A stretch of DNA of 64,000 nucleotides from Terrihabitans soli (GCF_014191545.1 NZ_AP023361.1:1144501-1208500), one strand, 5' to 3'. Counted from the first letter of the stretch, positions 27,655 to 37,576 are shown. Program-made: numbers and translations. The notes: generated by a model not told the origin, from the sequence alone.

Positions 27655-28422
27655 ATGCAGGATGAGAGGCAGGCGGGCGTGGCCGAGACCAAGAAAGAAG
27701 AAGGCGGGTTTCTCGAAACCCTGCGCGTCATTGCGCACGCCCTGATCATCGCGGTCGTCATCCGCACGGTTCTGTTTCAGCCTTTTTCCATTCCGTCGGG
27801 ATCGATGAAGGAAACGCTGCTCGTCGGCGATTACCTCTTCGTGTCGAAATATTCCTACGGCTACAGCAAATATTCGATCCCGTTCTCGCCGCCGCTGTTT
27901 TCGGGCCGCATCATGGGCTCCGAGCCTGAGCGCGGCGATATCGTCGTCTTCAAACTGCCGACGGACAACGCCACCGATTACATCAAGCGCGTCATCGGCC
28001 TGCCGGGCGACAAGATTCAGATGATCGACGGCGTTCTGCAGATCAACGGTAAACCCGTGCCGAAAGAACGTATTGACGACTGGATCGAGGAAGAACCGTC
28101 GGGCCGCAAAGTCCGCATTCCGCGTTTCAAGGAAACGCTGCCGAACGGCGTCGTCCACGAGACGCTCGATCTGACGCCGAACGGCTTCAACGACAACACG
28201 CCGGTCTATGAAGTGCCGGCGGGTCATTTCTTCATGATGGGCGACAATCGCGACAACTCCACCGACAGCCGCGTCCAGTCGGCGGTGGGCTATGTCCCGT
28301 ATGAAAATCTTGTCGGCCGCGCCGAGATCATCTTCTTCTCGGTTGAGGAAGGCAGCCATGCCTGGGCGTTCTGGGAATGGCCGTGGTCGGTGCGCTGGTC
28401 GCGCATCTTCAATCTGCTGTGA
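27655..28422 (+). CDS. lepB: Signal peptidase I
   Basis: LepB (255 aa from 27655) cleaves signal peptides of exported proteins. One N-terminal membrane helix (VIAHALIIAVVIRTVLF), then the catalytic serine S50 in FSIPSGSMKETLLVGD, the general-base lysine K111 in DYIKRVIGLPGDK, and box E GDNRDNSTDSR. I favour the ATG at 27655 because AAGGA stands seven bases upstream; 27649 and an upstream ATG at 27583 are in frame. Overlaps rnc by GTGA. Confidence 0.95.
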   Translation: MQDERQAGVAETKKEEGGFLETLRVIAHALIIAVVIRTVLFQPFSIPSGSMKETLLVGDYLFVSKYSYGYSKYSIPFSPPLFSGRIMGSEPERGDIVVFKLPTDNATDYIKRVIGLPGDKIQMIDGVLQINGKPVPKERIDDWIEEEPSGRKVRIPRFKETLPNGVVHETLDLTPNGFNDNTPVYEVPAGHFFMMGDNRDNSTDSRVQSAVGYVPYENLVGRAEIIFFSVEEGSHAWAFWEWPWSVRWSRIFNLL

Positions 28423-29138
28423 CGAAGTCGCCGCGCGCCGCCGCCCGTGAAACGCTCGAAGCGCGCCTTGGCTATGCGTTCAAGAATGAGGATCTTCTCG
28501 ATCTTGCGCTGACGCATGCCTCGGCCGCCGAAGGCGGCGATGTGCGGCTCGGCTCCTATCAGCGTCTTGAGTTTCTCGGCGACCGCGTGCTCGGCCTCGC
28601 CATCGCCGAGATGCTGTTCTCTCAATACAAGGACACGCCGGAAGGCGAGCTGTCGCAGCGCCTGTCCGAACTCGTCAGCGCCGATACCTGCGCCGAGATC
28701 GCGGTGGCGATGGATCTTGGCGCGGCGGTAAAGCTTGGTCCGGGCGAAGCGCGCAGCGGCGGCCGCAAGCGCAAAAGCATGTTGGCCGATGTCTGCGAGA
28801 GCGTCATCGCCGCGGTCTATCTCGACGGCGGCTTCGATGAAGCAAAGAGCCTCGTCGACCGCTTCTGGCGCGACCGGCTGATCAATCCGCGCCGGCCTTT
28901 GCGCGACGGCAAGACGGCGCTGCAGGAATGGGCGGCCTCGCGCGCCCTCGGCACGCCCGCCTATAAGCAGATCGAACGGGCAGGGCCTGACCATAATCCG
29001 CTCTTCCGTGTCGAAGTCGCGGTGAAAGGGTTCGAGACGGCGGTCGGCGAAGCGCGCACCAAGCGCGAGGCCGAGAAGGCTGCTGCCATCGCCTTTTTGA
29101 CGCGCGAGGGCGTATGGACGGAAGGAAAGAGAAGTTGA
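28419..29138 (+). CDS. rnc: Ribonuclease III
   Basis: RNase III (239 aa), the double-strand RNA endonuclease for rRNA processing and mRNA decay. The catalytic signature RLEFLGDRVLGLAIAE, the second acidic site DVCESVIAAVYLDGG and a C-terminal dsRNA-binding domain (DGKTALQEWA ... GEARTKREAEKAAA) are intact. The GTG at 28419 overlaps the lepB stop; the frame is open to 28377 inside lepB. lepB-rnc-era-recO is a conserved alphaproteobacterial operon. Confidence 0.97.
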   Translation: MTKSPRAAARETLEARLGYAFKNEDLLDLALTHASAAEGGDVRLGSYQRLEFLGDRVLGLAIAEMLFSQYKDTPEGELSQRLSELVSADTCAEIAVAMDLGAAVKLGPGEARSGGRKRKSMLADVCESVIAAVYLDGGFDEAKSLVDRFWRDRLINPRRPLRDGKTALQEWAASRALGTPAYKQIERAGPDHNPLFRVEVAVKGFETAVGEARTKREAEKAAAIAFLTREGVWTEGKRS

Positions 29139-30034
29139 GTGATCAGACGCGCTGCGGCTTCGTTGCGCTGATCGGCGCGCCCAATGCCGGCAAATCGACG
29201 CTTCTCAACGCCATGGTCGGCGCCAAGGTCTCGATCGTCACGCATAAGGTTCAGACGACGCGGGCTCTCGTGCGCGGCATCGCCATTCACGGCAACAGCC
29301 AGATCATCTTCGTCGATACGCCCGGCATTTTTTCGCCCAAGCGCCGTCTCGATCGCGCCATGGTCACGACCGCCTGGGGCGGCGCGAAAGATGCCGACCG
29401 CGTCGGCGTGCTCATCGATGCCAAAAAGGGCCTCGACGACGAAGCGCTGAAAATGCTCGAGAGCCTCGCCCAGGTAAAACGCCCGGTCTTTCTCGTCCTC
29501 AACAAGATCGATCTCGTAAAGCGCGATCAATTGCTGAAGCTTGCCGAAGAGGCCAATTCCAGATCCGCCTTCGAGCGCGTGTTCATGATTTCCGCCGAGA
29601 CGGGCGACGGCGTCGAGGATCTGAAAACCTGGCTCGCCGGCGAGATGCCGGACGGGCCGTGGCTTTATCCGGAAGATCAGATTTCAGATCTGCCGCTGCG
29701 CATGCTCGCCGCGGAAGTCACGCGCGAAAAGCTGTTCCTGCGCCTCCACGAAGAACTGCCTTATTCCTCGACGGTTGAGACAGAACTCTGGGAAGTGAAG
29801 CCCGATGGTTCGGCGCGCGTCGAGCAGACGATCTATGTCGAGCGCGAGAGCCAGAAGAAGATCGTCATCGGCAAAGGCGGCCAGACCATCAAGGCCATCT
29901 CGACCGCAGCACGGCAGGAGATCGCCGAGATCGCCGAACATCCCGTCCATCTGTTCCTGTTCGTCAAAGTGCGCGAAAACTGGTCCGACGATCCCGAGCG
30001 CTATCGGGAAATGGGCCTGGAGTTTCCGAAGTAG
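29114..30034 (+). CDS. era: GTPase Era
   Basis: Era (306 aa), an essential GTPase for 16S rRNA maturation and 30S assembly. G1 GAPNAGKST, G3 DTPG, G4 NKID, and a C-terminal KH domain with KIVIGKGGQTIKAIS. The first ATG (29114) overlaps rnc by 25 bases; a TTG at 29135 preceded by GGAAAGAGAAG is an equally good start and would give a protein seven residues shorter. Confidence 0.97.
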   Translation: MDGRKEKLSDQTRCGFVALIGAPNAGKSTLLNAMVGAKVSIVTHKVQTTRALVRGIAIHGNSQIIFVDTPGIFSPKRRLDRAMVTTAWGGAKDADRVGVLIDAKKGLDDEALKMLESLAQVKRPVFLVLNKIDLVKRDQLLKLAEEANSRSAFERVFMISAETGDGVEDLKTWLAGEMPDGPWLYPEDQISDLPLRMLAAEVTREKLFLRLHEELPYSSTVETELWEVKPDGSARVEQTIYVERESQKKIVIGKGGQTIKAISTAARQEIAEIAEHPVHLFLFVKVRENWSDDPERYREMGLEFPK

Positions 30035-30148
30035 GACAATAGGTTAGCGTCTGAGCGGCCTCGATCCCGTATTCACATCATCTCCATACCAGTGCGTTGC
30101 TGGCAACCATCCTTAGGCCATGCTGAGTTCAAGCGAGGGAGCAATTCC

Positions 30149-30310
30149 ATGTTTGAATTTTTTGCAGGACCCGGAGGGTTGGTGGTTTCAGTATTGGCTG
30201 TGGGGGTCGTGAGGTTGCTCATGGGGCCTTCAGAGTTGGACACAGCCGATGGAAGGGCGAGAGGCGCAATCGCGTGCCTGTTGCTCCATTTTCATAGAAG
30301 GCAGAAATAA
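30149..30310 (+). CDS. Small hypothetical membrane protein, 53 aa
   Basis: A 53-aa open frame between era and recO, starting MFEFFAGPGGLVVSVLAVGV, with GGGAG seven bases before the ATG. It has one hydrophobic segment and a basic tail (LLHFHRRQK). It ends at the base before the recO ATG, so it could couple recO translation. The base composition of its first half is less GC-rich than the neighbours. I do not recognise a family; it may be only a leader frame. Confidence 0.4.
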   Translation: MFEFFAGPGGLVVSVLAVGVVRLLMGPSELDTADGRARGAIACLLLHFHRRQK

Positions 30311-31033
30311 ATGCACTGGTCCGATGAGGGCGTCGTCCTCTCCGCCCGTCCGCATGGCGAAAGCTCGGTCATTGTCGAGCTGCTGACGAAAGACCATGGC
30401 CGCCATCTCGGCCTTGTGCGGGGCGGGCGCTCGCGCACCCAGCGCCCCGTTCTGCAGCCCGGCAATCTCGTGCGCGCCGAATGGCGGGCGCGGCTCGACG
30501 AGCATCTCGGCAATTACACGCTGGAAGGCGTGACGCTGCGCGCTGCGCGCCTGATGGAAGCGCGTGCGCCGGTCTTTGGCCTCACCTGGATCTCCACGCT
30601 GACGCGGCTTCTGCCCGAGCGCGATCCGCATCCGGCGGTGTTCGACACGCTCGGCCTCGTGCTCGATCATTTGAGCGATCCGGATATCGGCCCGGCGCTG
30701 ATGGTGCGGTTCGAGCTGGCGATGCTGGCCGAGCTTGGCTTCGGCCTCGATCTTTCCTCCTGCGCCTCGACCGGCGCGATGACTGATCTCATTTATGTCT
30801 CGCCGAAATCGGCGCGCGCGGTGTCGGCGGTGGCGGGCGAGCCCTATGCCGATCGGATGCTGAAGCTGCCGGCTTTTCTCATCTCGTCCTCGGTGAATGC
30901 CCATCCGCGCCCGGAGGACATTGCTTCGGGCTTCCGGCTGACCGGCTTCTTCCTCGCCCGCGATGTCTATGAGCCGCGCGGCATGGTCATGCCCGACGCG
31001 CGCGACGCCTATATAGCGGCCGTGAAAGGTTAA
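30311..31033 (+). CDS. recO: DNA repair protein RecO
   Basis: RecO (240 aa) loads RecA at single-strand gaps in the RecFOR pathway. An N-terminal OB fold begins DEGVVLSARPHGESSVIVEL, followed by the characteristic RSRTQRPVLQPGNLV, and the helical domain contains FGLDLSSCASTG. It ends the lepB-rnc-era-recO block. Confidence 0.95.
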   Translation: MHWSDEGVVLSARPHGESSVIVELLTKDHGRHLGLVRGGRSRTQRPVLQPGNLVRAEWRARLDEHLGNYTLEGVTLRAARLMEARAPVFGLTWISTLTRLLPERDPHPAVFDTLGLVLDHLSDPDIGPALMVRFELAMLAELGFGLDLSSCASTGAMTDLIYVSPKSARAVSAVAGEPYADRMLKLPAFLISSSVNAHPRPEDIASGFRLTGFFLARDVYEPRGMVMPDARDAYIAAVKG

Positions 31034-31090
31034 ATCGATTTCTTGGAACTGATTCTTGCCTCGACTCAGGCCTTGAGGTAGCCACCCCCC

Positions 31091-33343
31091 ATGGGAAAAC
31101 AGGCCCCACCGCCCTCCGGCGGCGATCCGATTGAAACCATCGAGCTGCGCTCGGCGCTGGAGCAGCGCTACCTTGCCTATGCGCTGTCGACGATCACCCA
31201 GCGCGCGCTGCCCGATGCCCGTGACGGTCTGAAGCCTGTTCACCGCCGGCTGCTCTATGCGATGCGGCTGCTGCGGCTCGATCCCGGGCAGGCCTTCAAG
31301 AAATCCGCCCGCGTCGTCGGCGACGTCATCGGTAAATACCATCCGCATGGCGATCAGTCGGTCTATGACGCGCTGGTGCGCCTGGCGCAGGAATTTGCCC
31401 AGCGCTGGACGCTGGTCGAGGGGCAGGGGAATTTCGGCAATGTCGACGGCGATAACCCCGCCGCTATGCGCTACACCGAAGCGCGCCTGACTGAAGTCGC
31501 CCGCCTTCTGCTCGACGGGCTCGACGAGGGCACGGTCGATTTCCGCGAAACCTATGACGGCTCGGAAGAAGAGCCGATCGTTCTGCCCGCGGCGTTCCCG
31601 AACCTGCTCGCCAATGGCTCTCAGGGTATTGCGGTCGGCATGGCGACCTCGATCCCGCCGCACAACGCCGCCGAGCTTCTCGATGCTGCGGTGCATCTGA
31701 TCGACAATCCGAAAGCCGATACCGACGACATTCTGAAGTTCATCCCCGGTCCGGATTTCCCGACCGGCGGCATTGTCGTCGAACCGGCGGGCTCGATTGC
31801 GGAAGCGTATAGAACGGGCCGCGGCGGTTTCCGCCTGCGCTCGAAATGGCATCAGGAAGATGCCGGCCGCGGCACCTGGGTGATCGTCGTCACGGAAATT
31901 CCGTGGCTCGTGCCGAAAAGCCGCCTGATCGAGCAGCTCGCCAGCATGGTGATCGACAAGAAGGTGCCGATCCTCGCCGATGTGCGCGATGAGAGCGCCG
32001 ACGATATCCGCATCGTGCTCGAGCCGAAGGCGCGCACCGTCGATCCGGATGTGTTGATGGAGAGCCTGTTCAAGCTCACCGATCTCGAGACGCGCATCAG
32101 CCTCAATATGAACGTGCTGGTGAAGGGCCGCGTGCCGCAGGTGCTGGGCCTCGCGCCGGTGCTGCGGGAATGGCTGGCACATCGCCAGGAAGTCATCGTC
32201 CGCCGTGCCAAATTCCGCCTCGATGCCATCGACCGGCGCTTGGAGATTTTGGGCGGCCTTCTGATCGCCTTCCTCAATATCGATGAGGTCATCAAGATCA
32301 TCCGCACCAAGGACGATCCCAAGGCCGAGCTGATCCGCAAATACAAGATCACCGAGATTCAGGCGGAAGCGATCCTCAATATCCGCCTGCGCGCTCTCGC
32401 CAAGCTCGAAGAAATTCAGATCCGCACCGAGCACAAAGAGCTCACCGAAGAAAAAGCGGATATCGAAAAGCTGCTGGGCTCCGAAGCGCGCCAGTGGACC
32501 AAGGTCAAGAAAGAGATCGCCGAAGTCCGCAAGACGTTCGGACCGTCAACTGCACTTGGCAAGCGCCGCACGGCCTTTGCCGAAGCCGGCGATCTTCCGG
32601 CCATCGACTTTACTGAGGCGCTGGTCGAGCGCGAGCCGATCACGGTCGTCGTCTCCGCCATGGGCTGGATCCGTGCGCTGAAGGGCCATGCGGACGATCT
32701 GTCGACGCTCGCCTTCAAGCAGGGCGATACGCTGAAGCATGCGTTCCGCACCGAGACGACGGCGAAGATTCTCGTGCTCGCGACCAACGGCAAGACGTTC
32801 ACGCTCGATGCGTCGAAACTGCCGGGCGGCCGCGGCCATGGCGAGCCCATCCGTTTGCAGATCGATCTCGAAGACAGCGCCGACATCGCGCAGGTCTGGC
32901 CGCACCGGCCGGGCGCCAAGCGTCTGATCGTTGCGACCGACGGGCGCGGCTTCGTCGTGCCGGAAGACGATCTTCTCGCTTCGACGAAGAAGGGCCGCAA
33001 CGTTCTGAACGTCGACAGCCCGGACGAAGCGCGCGTCGCCGTGCCGGCCGAAGGCGATCATGTCGCCGTCATCGGCCAGAACCGCAAGCTTCTGATCTTC
33101 CCGCTCAGCCAGGTTCCGGAAATGGGCCGCGGCCGCGGTGTGCGCCTGCAGAAATACAAGGACGGAACGATCTCCGACGCCATCACCTTCGTGCTGAAAT
33201 CGGGCCTGACTTGGGTCGACAGTTCCGGGCGGAGCTTCACGCTCGATGCCAAGGAATTGCGCGACTGGATCGGCAACCGTTCCGATGCCGGCCGCCTGCC
33301 GCCGCGCGGTTTCCCCAAGACCAACCGCTTCACGCCGTATTGA
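31091..33343 (+). CDS. parC: DNA topoisomerase IV subunit A
   Basis: ParC (750 aa), the DNA-cleaving subunit of the decatenating type II topoisomerase. The N-terminal [17 protein letters not shown] block is typical, the active-site tyrosine is Y128 in [10 protein letters not shown], and [17 protein letters not shown] follows. The length and the C-terminal domain without a GyrA box favour ParC over GyrA. The quinolone-determining region around residues 85-100 reads [18 protein letters not shown], with a serine at the key position. Confidence 0.96.
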   Translation: MGKQAPPPSGGDPIETIELRSALEQRYLAYALSTITQRALPDARDGLKPVHRRLLYAMRLLRLDPGQAFKKSARVVGDVIGKYHPHGDQSVYDALVRLAQEFAQRWTLVEGQGNFGNVDGDNPAAMRYTEARLTEVARLLLDGLDEGTVDFRETYDGSEEEPIVLPAAFPNLLANGSQGIAVGMATSIPPHNAAELLDAAVHLIDNPKADTDDILKFIPGPDFPTGGIVVEPAGSIAEAYRTGRGGFRLRSKWHQEDAGRGTWVIVVTEIPWLVPKSRLIEQLASMVIDKKVPILADVRDESADDIRIVLEPKARTVDPDVLMESLFKLTDLETRISLNMNVLVKGRVPQVLGLAPVLREWLAHRQEVIVRRAKFRLDAIDRRLEILGGLLIAFLNIDEVIKIIRTKDDPKAELIRKYKITEIQAEAILNIRLRALAKLEEIQIRTEHKELTEEKADIEKLLGSEARQWTKVKKEIAEVRKTFGPSTALGKRRTAFAEAGDLPAIDFTEALVEREPITVVVSAMGWIRALKGHADDLSTLAFKQGDTLKHAFRTETTAKILVLATNGKTFTLDASKLPGGRGHGEPIRLQIDLEDSADIAQVWPHRPGAKRLIVATDGRGFVVPEDDLLASTKKGRNVLNVDSPDEARVAVPAEGDHVAVIGQNRKLLIFPLSQVPEMGRGRGVRLQKYKDGTISDAITFVLKSGLTWVDSSGRSFTLDAKELRDWIGNRSDAGRLPPRGFPKTNRFTPY

Positions 33344-33354
33344 TCTTCTGCGCT

Positions 33355-33516
33355 TCAGTCGTTCCTGATCGGAAAGACGTTCTGGAGTTCTTCGATCCAG
33401 AGCGAGAATGCGATCAGTCCGATAACCGCGCAGACGCAGATGCTGATGTTGATCGCCTCGGTGAGCGTGATGTCGCGGGCCCGGGCCAGCACACGTGCTA
33501 TCGATGCCGCGGTCAT
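33355..33516 (-). CDS. Small membrane protein, 53 aa, coupled to upstream gene
   Basis: A 53-aa protein (MTAASIARVLARARDITL...) with one transmembrane helix (NISICVCAVIGLIAFSLWI). Its ATG overlaps the stop of the larger membrane-protein gene upstream as ATGA, good evidence that it is translated. No family recognised; it probably works with its partner. A longer frame to 33771 is antisense noise. Confidence 0.65.
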   Translation of the reverse strand: MTAASIARVLARARDITLTEAINISICVCAVIGLIAFSLWIEELQNVFPIRND

Positions 33517-34199
33517 TCTGCGGGAACCGGGGGAGCGTTCGGATACAGGCGAGAGGCGGGCGCCTGCAGCATGTCCCAGCATTTGCGAAGCGCAGTGACG
33601 CAGAAGAAGCCGCCGGCGAGCTTGAAGCCTTCCTCGACCACTTCCGCCCAGACCTTGCCCTGGTGCGCCGACACATCGAGGTAAGACCACAGAGCGCCGA
33701 GGTCGCCGCCCATCAGATCGAACGCCACCATCACGGCAAAGCCGGTAAAGCCGAGGGCGAACAGCCACCATTGCCGGCGGAAGAAGACGATCTCGGCGCG
33801 GCCGGCGAACAGGGCGGCGAGCCCGGCAAGTCCGTACAGGCCGACGATCACATCGTCCAAATGGTTCGTGATGCGTGTCTGCTGCACTCCCAGTATCCAG
33901 TGGATCAGGCGATCGCTGGACTCATGCAGCTGCAGCATTTCATCGGCGCACAGAAAGAAGAAGCCCCAGCCGATCAGGCGCCAGATCCAGGCCGGGCGGA
34001 GCTTGTAAATTTCGAGCGCGAGAATTCCGCAGACGAGAAGCTGAAAGCCCGACAGGATCGAAACCGGACCCCATTCATCGAGGAACGGGTGCGGATCGTC
34101 CGGAATGCTCACCGACAGGGTGAACACCAACGCGTTGATCGCCGCGAGGCTGGATAGAAACCAGGGCGCGAGCGCGACCCCCAGAATGCGCTCTCTCAT
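33513..34199 (-). CDS. Uncharacterised polytopic membrane protein
   Basis: A 228-aa protein with about six hydrophobic segments (for example WFLSSLAAINALVFTLSV and WWLFALGFTGFAVMVAF). The membrane region contains charged His/Asp/Glu residues (FFLCADEMLQLHESSDRLIHW, NHLDDVIVGLYGL), which suggests a membrane-embedded metal or ion site. I do not know the family. The ATG at 34199 is nine bases downstream of a minus-strand Pho-box-like repeat (34208-34225), so phosphate control is possible, although the distance is short for a -35-type box. Confidence 0.75.
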   Translation of the reverse strand: MRERILGVALAPWFLSSLAAINALVFTLSVSIPDDPHPFLDEWGPVSILSGFQLLVCGILALEIYKLRPAWIWRLIGWGFFFLCADEMLQLHESSDRLIHWILGVQQTRITNHLDDVIVGLYGLAGLAALFAGRAEIVFFRRQWWLFALGFTGFAVMVAFDLMGGDLGALWSYLDVSAHQGKVWAEVVEEGFKLAGGFFCVTALRKCWDMLQAPASRLYPNAPPVPAE

Positions 34200-34207
34200 A
34201 GGTGATT

Positions 34208-34225
34208 TGTGACAACTCCATGACA
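34208..34225 (-). promoter_or_regulatory. Pho-box-like repeat, minus strand
   Basis: Minus strand reads TTGTCAT-GGAG-TTGTCAC: two heptamers close to CTGTCAT at an 11-base period, the spacing of PhoB sites. It mirrors the plus-strand copy at 34229-34246. Confidence 0.5.
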
Positions 34226-34228
34226 AAC

Positions 34229-34246
34229 CTGTCAAGAACCTGTCAG
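34229..34246 (+). promoter_or_regulatory. Pho-box-like repeat, plus strand
   Basis: CTGTCAA-GAAC-CTGTCAG fits the Pho-box consensus (CTGTCAT-N4-CTGTCAT). A candidate -10, TAAGGA, at 34261-34266 lies at a plausible distance, about 100 bases before the start of the secreted-protein gene at 34370. Confidence 0.55.
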
Positions 34247-34369
34247 CGCGTCAGCGCCCCTAAGGATGAATCAGGCCTTCTAAGGCCCTCATACCGCGAC
34301 ATATTCGCACTTTTCCCGCGGGACTTGCGCCTTTATGGAAGGCCGTCCTCGTGCGGAGGTGTTTCCCCG

Positions 34370-34702
34370 ATGAAGTCCTGGGTTTTTACGGCGCTGGTGT
34401 GCGCCGGGATCGTCATCGTGTCCTTGTCGGGCGCGTGCGCCGGAGAGCGCAAGATCAAGGTGACCAATGGCTCGTCCTCGATCATCGTCGAGCTGTATGC
34501 CTCGCCCCCCGAGCTCGGGGATTATCAGGCCAATATTCTTGGCGGCGCCACCAAGATTGCTCCTGGCGCATCGGCCAGCGTGACCTTCGAGGACGGGGGC
34601 GCCTGCGCCTTCGATTTCCAGGCCGTCACCGGCGATGAGGACATGTTCACCGCGCGCAATGTCGATATCTGCGCCTCACCGGACGTGAAGCTGCCGCAGT
34701 AG
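34370..34702 (+). CDS. Small secreted protein, possibly phosphate-regulated
   Basis: A 110-aa exported protein: signal peptide (SWVFTALVCAGIVIVSLSGACA), then a beta-rich mature part beginning GERKIKVTNGSSSIIVELYAS, with two cysteines (GGACAFDF, DICASPD) that could form a disulfide. The ATG at 34370 has GGAGG upstream. No family recognised. Its upstream region holds a Pho-box-like repeat. Confidence 0.72.
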   Translation: MKSWVFTALVCAGIVIVSLSGACAGERKIKVTNGSSSIIVELYASPPELGDYQANILGGATKIAPGASASVTFEDGGACAFDFQAVTGDEDMFTARNVDICASPDVKLPQ

Positions 34703-34757
34703 CGCTTGACCCGTCTTTCGGCCCCGCTAGCTTCACGCTCCAATGAGGGACCCCAAG

Positions 34758-35450
34758 ATGCGCATCACCTGGTACGGCCATTCCGCCTTCAAGATCGAGT
34801 TCGACGGCAAGAGCATTCTGTTCGATCCGTTCATTTCGGGCTCGGGCTATAAAGGCGGCGCTGCCGAGGTCGCCAAGGGCACGACCCATATCTGCCTGAC
34901 GCACGGCCATGGCGATCATGTCGGCGACACCGTGCAGATCGCCAAAGAGACCGGCGCCACCGTCATCTCCAGCTTCGAGATCGTGACCTGGCTGCAGGGG
35001 CAGGGGGTCGAGAAGGTCGAGCCGATGAACACCGGCGGCTCGATCACCGTGGACGGCTTCACCGTCACGCTCGTCCAGGCCTTCCATTCCTCGGGCGAGC
35101 TTGTGAACGGGGTCTTCGCCCAGCTCGGCCATCCGACCGGCATCATCATCGAAGCCAAGGGCCAGCCCACCGTCTATCACCTCGGGGACACCGCCCTGTT
35201 CGGCGATATGAAGCTGATCAACGAGCTCTATAAGCCCAAGATCGGCTTTGTGCCGATCGGCGACCGCTTCACCATGGGCGCCCGCACAGCCGCCTATGCG
35301 GTCAATAATTTCTTCGATTTCGACCTTGTTGTGCCCTGCCATTATGCGACTTTCGGCCTGCTGGATCAGTCGGCCGACAGCTTCAGGGCGCAGGTGACTA
35401 AAAAGACCGAGATCAGGGTTCCGGAAAAGGGCGTGCCCTTCGAGGTCTGA
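34758..35450 (+). CDS. UPF0173 metal-dependent hydrolase
   Basis: A 230-aa metallo-beta-lactamase-fold protein of the UPF0173 family. The metal motif is THGHGDHVGD, preceded by ITWYGHSAFKIE and followed by HLGDTALFGDM and PCHYATF. The ATG at 34758 starts at the conserved MRITWYGH; an ATG at 34743 is five codons earlier. Genes of this family commonly precede gatCA in Rhizobiales. Substrate unknown. Confidence 0.92.
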   Translation: MRITWYGHSAFKIEFDGKSILFDPFISGSGYKGGAAEVAKGTTHICLTHGHGDHVGDTVQIAKETGATVISSFEIVTWLQGQGVEKVEPMNTGGSITVDGFTVTLVQAFHSSGELVNGVFAQLGHPTGIIIEAKGQPTVYHLGDTALFGDMKLINELYKPKIGFVPIGDRFTMGARTAAYAVNNFFDFDLVVPCHYATFGLLDQSADSFRAQVTKKTEIRVPEKGVPFEV

Positions 35451-35529
35451 GGCGGCCTGACGCCTTGGCGGAACGCCCTCCGGGGTGCTATCCCGCCTAT
35501 CGAATTTGTCCTCTTGAACAGGGTTTGGC

Positions 35530-35817
35530 ATGGCGGTCGACGAGACCACGGTCCGGCGCGTCGCGCGGCTTGCGCGTATTGCCGTCAAAGACGAAGAAGT
35601 GACCCATCTCGCGGGAGAGTTGAACGCCATCCTCGCTTTCGTTGAGGAGCTGTCGGCGCTCGACGTTTCGGGCGTCGAGCCCCTCACGTCTGTCACCCCG
35701 ATGAAGCTGCCGCTGCGGACCGATAAGGTCACCGCGGGCGGCGAGCCGGAAAAGGTCTTGTCCAACGCTCCCATCCGCGAGGGCAATTTCTACGTCGTGC
35801 CGAAAGTGGTCGAGTGA
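35530..35817 (+). CDS. gatC: Asp/Glu-tRNA amidotransferase subunit C
   Basis: GatC (95 aa) wraps around GatA and GatB in the amidotransferase that turns Glu-tRNA(Gln) and Asp-tRNA(Asn) into the correct aminoacyl-tRNAs. The start [12 protein letters not shown] and the sequence [16 protein letters not shown] are typical. Its stop overlaps the start of gatA. Confidence 0.95.
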   Translation: MAVDETTVRRVARLARIAVKDEEVTHLAGELNAILAFVEELSALDVSGVEPLTSVTPMKLPLRTDKVTAGGEPEKVLSNAPIREGNFYVVPKVVE

Positions 35818-37295
35818 TGAGCCATCTGACCGACCTCACGCTTGCCGAAGCCCGCGACGGCCTCAAAACAAAGAAATTCACCGCGGCGGAGCTGACGGAT
35901 GCGCATGTCGCGGCCGTCGAAAAGGCGCGCCCGCTCAACGCCTATATTCTGGAAACGCCCGACAGAGCGCGCGCCATGGCGAAGGCCTCCGATGCGAAGC
36001 TCGCCAAGGGCGAGGGCGGAGCGCTCGAAGGCATTCCGCTCGGCATCAAGGATATGTTCGCGACCGAGGGCGTGCGCACGACCGCGTGCTCGAAAATCCT
36101 CGGCGAGTTCGTGCCGACTTATGAATCCACCGTCACCTCGCAGCTCTGGCGCGACGGTGCGGTGATGCTCGGCAAGCTGAACAATGACGAATTCGCCATG
36201 GGCTCGTCGAACGAGACGTCCGCCTTCGGCAATGTCATCAATCCCTGGCGCGCCAAAGGCTCGACCGAAAATCTCGTGCCCGGCGGCTCCTCGGGCGGCT
36301 CGTCCTCGGCGGTCGCCGCACGCCTTTGCCTCGGCGCCACGGGTACGGACACGGGCGGCTCGATCCGCCAGCCTGCCGCCTTCACCGGCATTGTCGGCAT
36401 CAAGCCGACCTATGGCCGCTGCTCGCGCTGGGGCATTGTCGCGTTCGCGTCCTCGCTCGATCAGGCCGGGCCGTTTGCGCGCACCGTGCGCGACACCGCG
36501 ATCCTGATGACGTCGATGGCCGGGCACGATCCGAAGGACTCGACCTCGGTCAATATCCCGGTGCCCGATTACGAGAAAGCCGTCGGCCGTTCGGTGAAGG
36601 GCCTCAAGATCGGCGTGCCGAAAGAATACCGCGTCGACGGTATGCCGGCCGAGATCGAAAAGCTCTGGCAGCAGGGGCGCGATGTCCTGAAAGCCGCCGG
36701 TGCCGAACTCGTCGAGATTTCTCTGCCGCACACGAAATACGCGCTGCCGGCCTATTACATCGTGGCGCCGGCCGAAGCTTCATCCAACCTCGCCCGTTAT
36801 GACGGCGTGCGCTACGGCGCGCGCGTTGCGGGCAAGGATATCACCGCGATGTATGAGAATACCCGCGCTGCCGGTTTCGGCGCGGAAGTGAAGCGCCGCA
36901 TCATGATCGGCACTTACGTTCTCTCCGCCGGTTATTACGACGCCTATTATGTCCGCGCCCAGAAAGTGCGCACGCTGATCAAGCGCGATTTCGACGAGGC
37001 GTTCGCCGCCGGAGTGGACGCGGTGCTGACGCCGACAACGCCGTCGCCGGCTTTCGCCATCGGCTCGAAGGGCTCCGCCGATCCGGTCGAAATGTATCTG
37101 AACGACATCTTCACCGTGACGGTGAACATGGCGGGCCTTCCGGGAATCTCTGTCCCGGCGGGATCGTCCACCGAGGGCCTGCCGCTCGGCCTTCAGCTCA
37201 TCGGCCGTCCGTTCGACGAAGAGACATTGTTTGCGCTCGGTCAGGTGATCGAGGACGCTGCCGGCATTCATCCCAAGCCGGAGGCGTGGTGGTGA
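35814..37295 (+). CDS. gatA: Asp/Glu-tRNA amidotransferase subunit A
   Basis: GatA (493 aa), the amidase subunit that releases ammonia from glutamine. The Ser-cisSer-Lys triad is visible: lysine in IPLGIKDMF, and the serines in [15 protein letters not shown] and [12 protein letters not shown]. The start is either the GTG at 35814 or the ATG at 35817, both touching the gatC stop. The 3' end overlaps the chorismate mutase gene. Confidence 0.97.
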   Translation: MMSHLTDLTLAEARDGLKTKKFTAAELTDAHVAAVEKARPLNAYILETPDRARAMAKASDAKLAKGEGGALEGIPLGIKDMFATEGVRTTACSKILGEFVPTYESTVTSQLWRDGAVMLGKLNNDEFAMGSSNETSAFGNVINPWRAKGSTENLVPGGSSGGSSSAVAARLCLGATGTDTGGSIRQPAAFTGIVGIKPTYGRCSRWGIVAFASSLDQAGPFARTVRDTAILMTSMAGHDPKDSTSVNIPVPDYEKAVGRSVKGLKIGVPKEYRVDGMPAEIEKLWQQGRDVLKAAGAELVEISLPHTKYALPAYYIVAPAEASSNLARYDGVRYGARVAGKDITAMYENTRAAGFGAEVKRRIMIGTYVLSAGYYDAYYVRAQKVRTLIKRDFDEAFAAGVDAVLTPTTPSPAFAIGSKGSADPVEMYLNDIFTVTVNMAGLPGISVPAGSSTEGLPLGLQLIGRPFDEETLFALGQVIEDAAGIHPKPEAWW

Positions 37296-37576
37296 ACGAG
37301 AAAGACGCCCTCGCATCCTGCCGCGCCGAAATCGACGCGCTCGATGCCGAGCTTGTGCGTCTGCTCGGCCGCCGTATCGAGGTTGTCGATCGCGTCATTG
37401 CGATCAAAGAGAAACACTCCATTCCGGCGCTTCTGCCGGAGCGGGTTGAGGAAGTGGTGGCGCATGTCCGTGAAGAGGCGGATGTCTGCGGCGCGCCGCC
37501 GGATCTTGCCGAGAAACTGTACCGGGCGTTGATCGCCTGGACGGTCGAATACGAAGAACGGAAGCTTGCCAAATGA
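37286..37576 (+). CDS. Chorismate mutase (AroQ class)
   Basis: A 96-aa all-helical chorismate mutase: [19 protein letters not shown], then VIAIKE, and the C-terminal helix. It makes prephenate for Phe/Tyr synthesis. Three GTG codons in a row (37286, 37289, 37292) follow GGAGG and overlap the gatA stop, so the exact start is uncertain. Its place between gatA and gatB is unusual for an aromatic-biosynthesis gene but makes it co-transcribed with the translation genes. Confidence 0.9.
   Translation: MVVNEKDALASCRAEIDALDAELVRLLGRRIEVVDRVIAIKEKHSIPALLPERVEEVVAHVREEADVCGAPPDLAEKLYRALIAWTVEYEERKLAK

Noticed and set aside
30230-32434. 734-codon antisense frame across recO and parC
   Set aside because: Mirror of two well-supported genes; no motif.
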